From NCBI GenBank assembly GCA_024742605.1, contig JANSYC010000004.1, forward strand, positions 1 to 64,000: a stretch of 64,000 nt of DNA. The letters are read 5' to 3'. Below the pieces are notes generated by a model, which worked only from the letters and a program-made list of their open reading frames with translations, was not told the DNA's origin and searched no databases. A program made the translations under genes and the position numbers. This stretch comes from Alphaproteobacteria bacterium. GTDB lineage: Bacteria; Pseudomonadota; Alphaproteobacteria; Thalassobaculales; Thalassobaculaceae. Shown piece after piece: positions 43,105-51,577 of this stretch (its first letter is position 1; each line of letters opens with the position of its first letter).

Positions 43105-44448
43105 TCAGTCTGCCGCGTCGGCGAGGGCCGGGTCCGCCGCGGGACCCGCCGCGCCGGAATGCGCCGCCGGAACGTCGCTGGGCCAGGGCACTTCCGCGCC
43201 GAGCGCGCGGGCGACCGCGATCCCCGACCGCAGGCCATCCTCGTGGAACCCCCAACCGCAATAGCTCCCGCAATACCAGACGCCGCCGCGACCCTGAATG
43301 TCCGGCAGGGCCCGCTGCGCCGCGATCGCGGCGGTGTCGAACACCGGATGGGCATAGCTGAAGCGCCGGTACACAAGGTCCTCGCGGGGCTGGTGCAGCG
43401 GATTCAGACTCACGAACAGCTGCACGGCCTCGTCCAAATTCTGAAGCTTGTTCATCCAATAGCTCACGGCGACCTTCCGATCGGGTCCCTGCGCGCCTTC
43501 CGCCAGGTAGTTCCAGGCCGACCAGACGGCCTTGCGCTTGGGCATCAGCGCCGCATCGCCGTGCAGGATAGCCTCATTGTCCTGGTAGCTGAAACTGCCG
43601 AGGATCCGATCTTCCTGGTCCGTCTTGTCGGACAGGATTCCGTGCGCCTGATCGCCGTGACAGGCCAGGACAACCGCGTCGAACCGTTCCGGCGCGCCCG
43701 ACCGGGTCGTCAGCAGGACGCCCTCCGCGCTGCGCCGGATCGAGACCACCGGCGCCGAGAGCCTGATCCGGCCTTCAAGCGCTCCGGCCAGTTTCGCCAC
43801 GTAGCGCTGGGAGCCGCCGGTGACCGTGCGCCAGATCGGCCGGGTTCCGAAGTCCAGCAGGCCGTGATTGTCGAAGAACCGAATGAACGACCGGGCGGGG
43901 AACGCGGTCATGGTCCCGACCGGGCAGGACCAGATCGCGGCGCCCATGGGCAGCAGGTGATCGTGAATGAACCCGTCGCTGTAGCGCTCCGCCGCCAGCC
44001 ACGCGCCGAGGGTCGGCTGATGGGTCTCCGGCTGTGCCAGCAGCCGGCGGGCGGAGCCGAAGAACCGCACCAGATCCTTCAGCATGGCCCAATAGCGCGG
44101 GCTCAGCAGATTGGACGGCTGGGCCAGGATGCCCTTGGTCGAGCCGGAATACTCGAGCCGTCCCTTCTCGATAGAGACGGCGAACCCCATGTCGCTCGGC
44201 TCGATCGCCACGTCCAGATGCCGGAACATGCCGAGAAGGTTCGGATAGGTCCGGTCGTTCAGCACGATGAACCCGGTGTCGACCGGGATGTGGTGACCGG
44301 CAACCTCCAGATTGACGGTGTTGCTGTGGCCCCCGAGCCGATCCTCGGACTCGAAGAGGGTCACGTCATGCCGCCCGTTCAGCACATATGCGCTGGACAG
44401 TCCGGAGATGCCGGAGCCGACAACCGCAATTTTCAGAGTCATGTCCAA
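43105..44448 (-). CDS. FAD-dependent amine-oxidase-like oxidoreductase (COG2907)
   Basis: A 447-residue flavoprotein. KIAVVGSGISGLSSAYVL binds FAD, LFESEDRLGGHSNTV is the GG-doublet region, and GVWYCGSYCGWGFHEDGLRSG closes the FAD site. It belongs to the COG2907 group found with cfa and DUF1365; despite the name, the substrate is probably an acyl chain or isoprenoid rather than an amine. In Rhodobacter this neighbourhood includes the desaturase step of furan fatty acid synthesis, as I recall. ATG 44448 or 44442 may be the start. It lies 87 bp downstream of the photolyase on the same strand. Confidence 0.9.
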   Translation of the reverse strand: MDMTLKIAVVGSGISGLSSAYVLNGRHDVTLFESEDRLGGHSNTVNLEVAGHHIPVDTGFIVLNDRTYPNLLGMFRHLDVAIEPSDMGFAVSIEKGRLEYSGSTKGILAQPSNLLSPRYWAMLKDLVRFFGSARRLLAQPETHQPTLGAWLAAERYSDGFIHDHLLPMGAAIWSCPVGTMTAFPARSFIRFFDNHGLLDFGTRPIWRTVTGGSQRYVAKLAGALEGRIRLSAPVVSIRRSAEGVLLTTRSGAPERFDAVVLACHGDQAHGILSDKTDQEDRILGSFSYQDNEAILHGDAALMPKRKAVWSAWNYLAEGAQGPDRKVAVSYWMNKLQNLDEAVQLFVSLNPLHQPREDLVYRRFSYAHPVFDTAAIAAQRALPDIQGRGGVWYCGSYCGWGFHEDGLRSGIAVARALGAEVPWPSDVPAAHSGAAGPAADPALADAAD

Positions 44449-44535
44449 GTTCCCAACACGGTCACGTCAACGTTTTCTGGACCCGCGACCTAGATAGGCC
44501 GTGCGGGGGTGGTGCCAATGGCTCATGGCATGTCC

Positions 44536-45993
44536 TCACGCTGCCTTGAGCGCTTTATAGGCGGCCAGGGCCCGGTCGCGCGCCCACCCATGGTCCACGA
44601 TCCGCTCCGGGTAGGTCTGGCCGAGGGTGATGCCCGCGGACCGAAGCTCCAGCGGACTGGCCTCCCACGGTGTGTGCAGCACCTTATCGGGCAGACCGGC
44701 CAGTTCCGGAACCCATTGTCTGACGTATGTTCCGTCCGGATCGAATTTCCCGCCCTGCAGCACCGGATTGAAGATCCGGAAATAGGGGGAGGCGTCCGCA
44801 CCGCAGCCCGCGACCCACTGCCAGCTCGCCGCATTCGAGGCCAGGTCGGCATCCACCAGGGTATCCCAGAACCAGGCTTCCCCCTCCGACCAGTGGATCA
44901 TCAGGTCCTTGATCAGAAAGGATGCGGCGATCATCCGGACCCGGTTGTGCATCCATCCCGTCGTCCACAGCTCCCGCATGCCAGCATCGACGATGGGATA
45001 GCCGGTCATGCCGGTCTGCCAGGCCTTCAGCGCCGCGGGGTCCTCGATCCAGGGAAACGCCGCGAACTCTGTCTTGAGGGGGTCCGTGGGCAGGTGCGGG
45101 AAATGATAGAGCAGGTTGTAGGAGAACTCGCGCCAGACCACCTCCGAGAGGAAGGTCATCACCCCGTCCGCCATGGGTTCGCCGGTCTCGGACAGGCTCT
45201 TGGCGATCGCGGCATGCCAGATCTGGCGGGGTGAGATCTCGCCGAAATGCAGATGCGGCGACAGGCGGGAGGTGCCGGGCTTCCCGGGGGCGTTCCGCTG
45301 GTCCTTGTAGGCGAAGACGTCATCGTCCAGAAAATCGGCCAGCCGTTCGGCGGCGCCCTCGGCACCCGGCGTCCAGCTCTCGGGGAATGCCGCGGCCCAG
45401 TTCGGTCGGGTGGGCCGCAGGTTCCAGCGTTCCAGGTCGTCGGAGGCCGGCGGGCTGCTGAGCGTGGACAGCGGCTGCGGTATCGGCAGAGGATCCGAAA
45501 TTCCGCCCGTCGCGCGCACGGCCTTCCAATAGGGGGTGAAGACCTTATACGGCCCACCCTGGTTGGTCTTGATCTCCCAGGGCTCGTTCAAGAGCGCGCC
45601 GTTGCAGCTCTCGACCGTAAGATCGCGATCCTTGAGATGCTCCTTGATGCGGCCGTCCCGGGCGATCGCCCAGGGCTCGTATCGCCGGTTCCAGAAAACC
45701 GCGTCGGCACCTGTCTCGGAGATCACCTGGTCGAGGATGTCCTGGGCCGGGCCCCTGCGCAGAATCAGGCCGCCGTGGCGGGCCCGGAGATCGGCGTCCA
45801 GCGCGGCGAGCGACTGATGCAGCCACCAGCGCGAGGCCCCCCCGAATGCCCAGCCCTCGGCGTCATCGTCGTCGAGGATGAACAGCGGGATGATCGCGCG
45901 TCCGCGCTGGGCGGCGGCGGTCAGGGCCGGGTTGTCGGACAGTCGGAGGTCGAGGCGGAACCAAACGATCGACGGCGCGTCGGACACAGGCAC
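44536..45993 (-). CDS. phrB: Class I deoxyribodipyrimidine photolyase
   Basis: A 485-residue CPD photolyase that splits pyrimidine dimers with blue light. The N-terminal antenna domain starts IVWFRLDLRLSDNPALTAA. The FAD domain has TSRLSPHLHFGEISPRQIW, VWREFSYNLLYHFP, FPWIEDPAALKAWQTGMTGYPIVDAGMREL and ASWQWVAGCGADASPYFRIFNP. This is the second photolyase in the window, distinct from the FeS type at 36314. It is the first gene of the six-gene run to 39005. A candidate ECF promoter lies 34 bp upstream of the ATG. Confidence 0.95.
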   Translation of the reverse strand: MPVSDAPSIVWFRLDLRLSDNPALTAAAQRGRAIIPLFILDDDDAEGWAFGGASRWWLHQSLAALDADLRARHGGLILRRGPAQDILDQVISETGADAVFWNRRYEPWAIARDGRIKEHLKDRDLTVESCNGALLNEPWEIKTNQGGPYKVFTPYWKAVRATGGISDPLPIPQPLSTLSSPPASDDLERWNLRPTRPNWAAAFPESWTPGAEGAAERLADFLDDDVFAYKDQRNAPGKPGTSRLSPHLHFGEISPRQIWHAAIAKSLSETGEPMADGVMTFLSEVVWREFSYNLLYHFPHLPTDPLKTEFAAFPWIEDPAALKAWQTGMTGYPIVDAGMRELWTTGWMHNRVRMIAASFLIKDLMIHWSEGEAWFWDTLVDADLASNAASWQWVAGCGADASPYFRIFNPVLQGGKFDPDGTYVRQWVPELAGLPDKVLHTPWEASPLELRSAGITLGQTYPERIVDHGWARDRALAAYKALKAA

Positions 45994-46027
45994 TCCAAAT
46001 CTTCTACGGGCGGACAGGTGCCTCTGT

Positions 46028-46053
46028 TACGCGGGCGCACCGGGATTGGATCA
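46028..46053 (-). promoter_or_regulatory. Candidate RpoE/ChrR-type ECF promoter of the photolyase operon
   Basis: On the minus strand TGATCC (46048-46053) is followed after 16 bp by CGTAACA, with CGTA at 46028-46031. That is also TGATCC-N18-TAACA, one base from the TAAGA -10 I recall for the singlet-oxygen sigma factor of Rhodobacter. Transcription would start near 46020, leaving a leader of about 27 nt before the photolyase ATG at 45993. It overlaps the stop of pdeM. Confidence 0.6.
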
Positions 46054-46743
46054 AACCGCGGGTGCGGTAGACAACTTGGTCGCTGGAACCCTCCAGATGC
46101 GGTCCGAGGCCATCAGGAAAACGTCGAACGTCTCGGCGAACAGCCGACGCAGATCGGGGCGGGTGACATCCAGGCCGCCGGTAAAGGTTCCGAAAGCGGG
46201 CAGGACCAGGCGCCGTCCGTCCGTCACGAAACAGCGGCCGCCGACGCTGCGTCCCTTCAGCCGCAGTCGGGCGCTGGGGTGATAGTGTCCGGAGACTTCG
46301 CCGTCGGGCGCGTCGGGCCGGGCTTCGTGCCGGAAGGTCAGCGGGCCGTCCACCAGTTCCGCCTGCGCCACGCCGCCCCAGTCGAGCGGAGGCGCCGGAT
46401 CGTGATTTCCGGTGATCCAATGCCAGTCCACGCCGGTCGTCAAAGCCCGGATCCGAGCCGAATCGGAGGCTCCCAGTCGCTCCGCCGCGGCGGTATCGTG
46501 AAAACTGTCACCGAGCGCGATGATCCGGTCCGGTCGGACCCGCGCGACCACCCGCTCCAACCGGTCGAGCGTGGCCGAGGTATCGAACGGCGGCAGCATC
46601 ACGCCGCGGCGCGCGAACCCCGAGCCTTTCTCGAAGTGCAGATCCGCCACCACCAGTGTCGCACGACCGGGCCAGACCAGGACGCCGCTCGGGTCCGGCA
46701 GCAGTTCTGCGCCGTTCAGGAAAAGGGAAGGGGGCTGGCTCAT
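46051..46743 (-). CDS. pdeM: Ligase-associated DNA damage response metallophosphoesterase PdeM
   Basis: A 230-residue calcineurin-like enzyme. The metal motifs are in order: VVADLHFEKG, ALGDSFHD, WITGNHDP and VSGHYHP. PdeM is one of four genes (ATP-dependent ligase, exonuclease, Lhr-like helicase, PdeM) that form the ligase-associated repair module of many proteobacteria; it cleaves phosphodiesters at DNA ends or damaged bases. Here it lies 150 bp downstream of the helicase on the same strand; ligase and exonuclease are not in the window. The ATG at 46743 starts just before the domain. Confidence 0.9.
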   Translation of the reverse strand: MSQPPSLFLNGAELLPDPSGVLVWPGRATLVVADLHFEKGSGFARRGVMLPPFDTSATLDRLERVVARVRPDRIIALGDSFHDTAAAERLGASDSARIRALTTGVDWHWITGNHDPAPPLDWGGVAQAELVDGPLTFRHEARPDAPDGEVSGHYHPSARLRLKGRSVGGRCFVTDGRRLVLPAFGTFTGGLDVTRPDLRRLFAETFDVFLMASDRIWRVPATKLSTAPAV

Positions 46744-46893
46744 CCGTCGACCTTACGGCGGCGGCCGCCCCGGTCAAGCCTGTCGACCGCCTTTACCGAA
46801 ACCGCCGGTTCAAATGCGACGCTCGAACGTCGAAGGACACGGTGACGGTCAAATGTCCGCTGGATAACTCGTGCAGACGGGCGCACCCCGTCC

Positions 46894-49359
46894 TCAAACC
46901 TGCAAGCGCCCCTGCATGTCGCCGCCGGTGGCCTCCTCGATCAGGTCGCTGGCGAAATCGTCCATCAGGCTTTCGATTGCGCCCTGGGCCGAGACCTGTT
47001 CCTTGCCGACCTCGAGCAGGACCGGCACGGCCAGCGGGGAGACCCGGTCGAGCACCCGGTGGTCGATCTTCCCCTGGACCCGCACCAGAAGGGCGCCGAG
47101 GCGGTGGATGTCGGTCAGGCCGCGGGCGGCGTCCTCACGGGTGGCGCGGACCAGGATGTGGTCGGGCTGGTGCTTGCGGAGCACGTCGTAGATCAGATCG
47201 GAGTTGAAGGTGACCTGCCGGCCGGTCTTCTCATGGCCTGGCAGCTTTCGTTCGATCAGCCCGGCGATCACGGCCACGTTCCGGAAGGTCCGCTTCAGCA
47301 GGCTCGACTCCGCCATCCATTCCTCGAGATCGTCGCCCAGCATGTCCTGATCGAACAGCGCCGCCACGTCGGTGACCGGCTTCACCGACCAGACCGCGAT
47401 CACGTAATCGGTGGCGACGAAGCCGAGCGGGCCGTATCCCAGCCGCTCCATCCGCTTGGTCAGCAGCATGCCGAGGGTCTGGTGGGCGTTGCGGCCCTCG
47501 AAGGTATAGGCGACCAGGTATTCCCGGTCCCGCCGCGGAAAGGTCTCGACCAGCAGATTGTCGGCGCGCGGCAGGACCGAGCGCCAGCGCTGCATCTCAA
47601 GCCACTCCTCGACCGGCCCCGGCAGGGTCGGCCACATGCCGTCGTCCTGCAGCATGCCGCGCACCCGGTCCGCCAGTTGCGTGGTCAGGGGCAGCTTGCC
47701 GCCCATATAGGCGGGGACCGCCGGCTCCTTGCTGGTCCCGGGGCCGAGGGTGACCTCGACGAACTGCTCCCGCAGGCCCTGATAGGCCAGAAGACGGCCC
47801 GCGAACAGGAACGTGTCTCCCGGGCGGAGCCACTGGACGAAGTACTCCTCGATCTCGCCCAGGACCCGGCCGCGTCCCAGCCGGACCTTCAGGGTGGTGG
47901 CCTCGACGATGGTGCCGACATTCATCCGGTAGGATTGGGCCACCCGCCTGTTGACCAGCTGATAGACCCCGTTCTCGTCCAGCCGGATGCGCTGGAACCG
48001 CTCGTAGGCTTTCAGCGCGTAGCCGCCGGAGCGCACGAAATCGACCACGTCGTCGAAGGTGGCGCGATCGACATCGGCATAGGGGGCGGCGGAGGTGATC
48101 TCGGCATAGAGCTGATCCGGGTTGAAGCCGCCGGCCACCGCACTGCCCAGCACGTGCTGGGCCAGCACGTCGAGCCCGCCGGGGCGCGGCGCGTCCCCGT
48201 CCAGCTCCAGGGCGTTGACCGCATCCATCGCGGCCTTGCATTCCAGCACCTCGAACCGGTTGGCGGGCACCAGCAGCGCCCGGCTGGGCGCGTCGAGCCG
48301 GTGATTGGCCCGGCCGATCCGCTGCAGCAGGCGGGAGGCGCCTTTCGGCGCGCCGACCTGGATCACCAGATCCACCGCCGCCCAGTCGATCCCCAGATCA
48401 AGCGAGGAGGTCGCCACAACCGCCCGCAGCCCGCCGCGCGCCATCATGTTCTCGACCTTGCGGCGCTGTTCCGCCGCCAGGCTGCCGTGGTGCAGGGCGA
48501 TCGGCAGGTTGTCGTCATTCGCCTTCCACAGGGCCTGGAAGATCAGCTCGGCCTGGGCGCGGGTGTTCACGAAGACCAGCGTGGTTTTCGCTGTCTTGAG
48601 GGCGCCGTAGATTCGGTCGATGGCGTAGAGGCCCATATGGCCGGACCAGGGCAGGGTGCCGTCCGGCAGCAGGATCTTGACCTCCGCGCGGGCCGCCTCG
48701 CCGCCGCGCACCAGTGCAACGTCCTCGGAGCCGGATGTCCCGGAACGTGACAGATACGCCTCAAGCGCCTTCGGATGGGCCACGGTGGCGGACAGACCGA
48801 CCCGGCGCGCCTCCGGAGCCAGCCGGGACAGCCGCGCCAGGCCCAGCGCCAGCAGCTCGCCCCGCTTGGTCCCGGCCAGCGCGTGCAGCTCGTCGATCAC
48901 CACGCAGCGCAGCGACCGGAACACCCGTGCCGCATCCGCATAGGACAGCAGCAGCGCCAGACTCTCCGGGGTGGTCATCAGGATGTTGGGGGGCGTGTGC
49001 CGCTGGCGGGTGCGCTTGTGGGCGGGCGTGTCGCCGGTCCGGGTCTCGGCGGTGACCGGCAGCGCCAGCTCCTCGATCGGCGTGGTCAGGTTCCGGTGAA
49101 TGTCGACCGCCAGCGCTTTGAGTGGCGAAATGTAGAGCGTGTGCAGCCCGTCGCGCGGCGCCTCCGCCAGCTCGACCAGGCTCGGCAGGAAACCGGCCAG
49201 GGTCTTGCCGCCGCCGGTGGGCGCGATCAGCAGCGCCGACTGTCCGGCCCGCGCCGCCGCCAGCATCTCCATCTGATGGCGATGCGGCGCCCAGTCCTTC
49301 TGCGCGAACCAGTCGGCGAAGATCGGGGGCAGGGTGGGGGTGAGGGCTCGGTCGGTCAT
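46894..49359 (-). CDS. Ligase-associated DNA damage response DEXH-box helicase (Lhr-core)
   Basis: An 821-residue 3'-5' DNA helicase of the Lhr-core type. Walker A is APTGGGKTLAGF, motif II is VIDELHAL, and motif III is GLSATVAHP. ATSSLDLGIDWAAVDLVIQ and RIGRANHR are motifs V and VI. A winged helix and the Lhr beta-barrel follow (EIEEYFVQWLRPGDTFLFAGRLL). It loads on 3' single strands and acts with PdeM, ligase and exonuclease in damage repair. Length is that of the short, ligase-linked group rather than long Lhr. Confidence 0.93.
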   Translation of the reverse strand: MTDRALTPTLPPIFADWFAQKDWAPHRHQMEMLAAARAGQSALLIAPTGGGKTLAGFLPSLVELAEAPRDGLHTLYISPLKALAVDIHRNLTTPIEELALPVTAETRTGDTPAHKRTRQRHTPPNILMTTPESLALLLSYADAARVFRSLRCVVIDELHALAGTKRGELLALGLARLSRLAPEARRVGLSATVAHPKALEAYLSRSGTSGSEDVALVRGGEAARAEVKILLPDGTLPWSGHMGLYAIDRIYGALKTAKTTLVFVNTRAQAELIFQALWKANDDNLPIALHHGSLAAEQRRKVENMMARGGLRAVVATSSLDLGIDWAAVDLVIQVGAPKGASRLLQRIGRANHRLDAPSRALLVPANRFEVLECKAAMDAVNALELDGDAPRPGGLDVLAQHVLGSAVAGGFNPDQLYAEITSAAPYADVDRATFDDVVDFVRSGGYALKAYERFQRIRLDENGVYQLVNRRVAQSYRMNVGTIVEATTLKVRLGRGRVLGEIEEYFVQWLRPGDTFLFAGRLLAYQGLREQFVEVTLGPGTSKEPAVPAYMGGKLPLTTQLADRVRGMLQDDGMWPTLPGPVEEWLEMQRWRSVLPRADNLLVETFPRRDREYLVAYTFEGRNAHQTLGMLLTKRMERLGYGPLGFVATDYVIAVWSVKPVTDVAALFDQDMLGDDLEEWMAESSLLKRTFRNVAVIAGLIERKLPGHEKTGRQVTFNSDLIYDVLRKHQPDHILVRATREDAARGLTDIHRLGALLVRVQGKIDHRVLDRVSPLAVPVLLEVGKEQVSAQGAIESLMDDFASDLIEEATGGDMQGRLQV

Positions 49360-49391
49360 ACCGGAGATATAGCGCGATCCGGCCCGGGTGA

Positions 49392-49769
49392 TCAGGTGAC
49401 TTCGAACCCGTCGAGCTTGCCCGTGTAGAACGCCACGTGCCCCTTGATCGGCAGGGCCTCGTCATAGGGCGTGTCATAGGACCAGGCGGCGTCCCGCGCG
49501 GACGCCTCTCCGGCCGAGAGCGTCCAGTAGCTGGCCTCCCCCTTGTAGGGGCAGTAGGTCTTCTTCGAGGTCGGGATGAGCTGGTCGACCCGGCAGTCGG
49601 TCATCGGAATGTAGTAGACCGGCTCGTGATTGCTCTCCTCGCAGAGCAGCGCGCTGTCGCTCTCCGCCACCACCACGCCAGCCAGGGTCGCCGTGATGTG
49701 CTTGCCGGCGGGCGAAAAGACGACCTCGTGCTCGGGCTTGCGCTGGAAACCGGGGGCGGGGTTGGACAT
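49392..49769 (-). CDS. DUF427 domain protein
   Basis: A 125-residue DUF427 protein: VVFSPAGKHITATLAGVVVAESDSALL, then YYIPMTDCRVDQLIPTSKKTYCPYKGEASYWTL, and AWSYDTPYDEALPIKGHVAFYTGKLDG. The family is a small beta fold with conserved Cys and Tyr; no activity is established. GAGGAGA precedes the ATG. It is 32 bp upstream of the helicase start on the same strand, so it may be in that operon, although no link to repair is known. Confidence 0.9.
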   Translation of the reverse strand: MSNPAPGFQRKPEHEVVFSPAGKHITATLAGVVVAESDSALLCEESNHEPVYYIPMTDCRVDQLIPTSKKTYCPYKGEASYWTLSAGEASARDAAWSYDTPYDEALPIKGHVAFYTGKLDGFEVT

Positions 49770-49906
49770 GGAGATCTCCTCAAAACACTGTCATCAAGAT
49801 TGGTCGGTGATGCGGCTGGCGCAAGGGTCCGGTGGTCAGGTGCCCGATTGCGCGGCGGCGACTCCCACGTCACCATCTGGAGAAAACGATAGGGAGGGGC
49901 TTTACC

Positions 49907-50803
49907 ATGAGCGCGCAAATCCGAGGCATCTACCCCATGCTCTACGCTCTGTTCGGCCCCGACGGTCGGCTGGACCGGGGCGCGTTTTCGGCGCAGGTCG
50001 AGGCGTCGGTGCGGGCCGGAAGCCACGGGCTGGCGGTCGGCGGGCTGGCGACCGAGTGCAACAAGCTGTCGGTGGCCGAAAAGCGGGATCTTGCGGCCTG
50101 GACCTGCGAGGGCGCGGCCGGACGGGTGCCGGTCAGCGTGACCATCTCCGACAACACGGTCGAGGGGCAGATCGAGGCGGTGCGGCATGCCGCCGATCAC
50201 GGTGCGGCCTGGGTGGTGTTGCAGCCGCCGCCGGTGCGCACGGCGAGCGAGGAGGCGCTGATCACTTTCTTCGGATCGGTGGCGGAGGCCGCCCCCGTGC
50301 CGGTGGGAATCCAGAACGCGCCCACCCTGATCGGGATCGGGCTGTCGGTCCCGGGGCTGGTGGAGCTGCAGCGGCGGCACCCCAACATCACCATCGTGAA
50401 GGACGAGGGCACGCTTCTGGACCTCGCGCGTCTCTCGGAGGCGGCGGGGGGCAGCTTCACCCTGCTGGGCGGCCGCAACGGGGTCGAGATGCCGGACCAG
50501 ATGATGGCCGGCTGTACCGGCATGATCCCCGGGGTCGAGACCTGCGACATCCAGAGCCGGATCTTCGAGGACCTGGAAGCCGGTCGCACCGAGGCCGGGC
50601 TGGCGGCGTTCAGGGAAATTCTGCCGCTGTTGCAGTTTCTGATGACATCGGTCGACCATTTGATGTGCTATGGCAAACGTCTGGCGGCCCGGCGCATCGG
50701 CCTCGATGAGGTGCACGATCGCGGTCCCGCCCAGGCACCGGTGCCCTTCGGCCTGAAGGTGCTCGACCGGTGGTCGCGACAACTTGGGGAGTTCGAAGGA
50801 TGA
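49907..50803 (+). CDS. DapA-family aldolase/lyase with altered tyrosine
   Basis: A 298-residue TIM-barrel Schiff-base enzyme of the dihydrodipicolinate synthase/N-acetylneuraminate lyase family. The lysine is Lys165 in ITIVKDEG. The catalytic Tyr usually found in YNxP is Gln136 (GIQNAPTLIG), so ordinary DapA chemistry is unlikely. GLATECNKLSVAEK takes the place of the GTTGE-type loop. It probably acts on another 2-keto acid or hydroxyproline-like compound. AGGGAGGGG precedes the ATG at 49907. The next gene overlaps its stop (ATGA), tying the lyase to an alpha/beta hydrolase. Confidence 0.84.
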   Translation: MSAQIRGIYPMLYALFGPDGRLDRGAFSAQVEASVRAGSHGLAVGGLATECNKLSVAEKRDLAAWTCEGAAGRVPVSVTISDNTVEGQIEAVRHAADHGAAWVVLQPPPVRTASEEALITFFGSVAEAAPVPVGIQNAPTLIGIGLSVPGLVELQRRHPNITIVKDEGTLLDLARLSEAAGGSFTLLGGRNGVEMPDQMMAGCTGMIPGVETCDIQSRIFEDLEAGRTEAGLAAFREILPLLQFLMTSVDHLMCYGKRLAARRIGLDEVHDRGPAQAPVPFGLKVLDRWSRQLGEFEG

Positions 50804-51504
50804 GTACCTATGTCCTGGTTCACGGCGCTTGGCACGGTAGCTGGTGTTGGGTGCGGGTGGCGGAACGGCTGCGGGCGCAGGGCCACACGGTCTTCACCCC
50901 GACCCTGACCGGGTTGGCGGAACGCTCCCACCTGATGGGCCCGACGATCTCGCTGATGACCCATGTGCGCGACGTGGTCGGCACCATCAAATGGGAGGGG
51001 CTGAGCGATGTGATCCTGGTCGGCCACTCCTATGGCGGCATGGTGATCACCGAGGCGGCGGACCGGGCGGCCGACAAGCTCAAGGCGCTGGTCTATGTGG
51101 ACGCGCTGATCCCGGGCGACGGTCAGTGCTCGCTGGACCTGCGCTCGGAAGAGCAGAACAGGATCTTCCACGCCAAGGCGAAGGCCGGCGGCGGCTGGCG
51201 GATCGCCCCCACCAAGGCGGCGGATTTCAACGTGAACGCGGCGGATCAGGCCTGGGTCGACGGCAACTGCACCGACATGTCGATCGCCTGCTTCACCAAA
51301 CGGGTGCGGCTGACCGGCGCGCTCGATCGGGTGCCGAACCGGATGTACATCCGGGCGGGCGGGTTCGCGAGCGAGCATTTCGACAGCATGCTCGCCAAGG
51401 CCCAGGCGGACGGACGGTTCGACTGCCACACCCTGTCGGGCGGCCACGATCTGATGGTGGACCAGCCGGACGAACTGACGGATCTGCTGCTCAAGGCCGG
51501 TTGA
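50800..51504 (+). CDS. Alpha/beta hydrolase
   Basis: A 234-residue hydrolase of the plant-esterase-like group. TYVLVHGAWHGSWCWVRVAERL is the oxyanion-hole strand (HGxW). LVGHSYGGMVITEAADR holds the nucleophile Ser. LVYVDALIPGDG follows, and LSGGHDLMVDQPDEL holds the general-base His. It probably hydrolyses an ester. The start overlaps the DapA-like stop by 4 bp, suggesting a two-enzyme pathway. Alanine dehydrogenase follows 73 bp later with its own ribosome site. Confidence 0.88.
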   Translation: MSTYVLVHGAWHGSWCWVRVAERLRAQGHTVFTPTLTGLAERSHLMGPTISLMTHVRDVVGTIKWEGLSDVILVGHSYGGMVITEAADRAADKLKALVYVDALIPGDGQCSLDLRSEEQNRIFHAKAKAGGGWRIAPTKAADFNVNAADQAWVDGNCTDMSIACFTKRVRLTGALDRVPNRMYIRAGGFASEHFDSMLAKAQADGRFDCHTLSGGHDLMVDQPDELTDLLLKAG

Positions 51505-51577
51505 GCCGGAAGGCGGCCGGCTTGCGGGCGGTACCGGGCAGGCCTACGGTCGGGTCTTCCAAGACGAGGAGGACACG

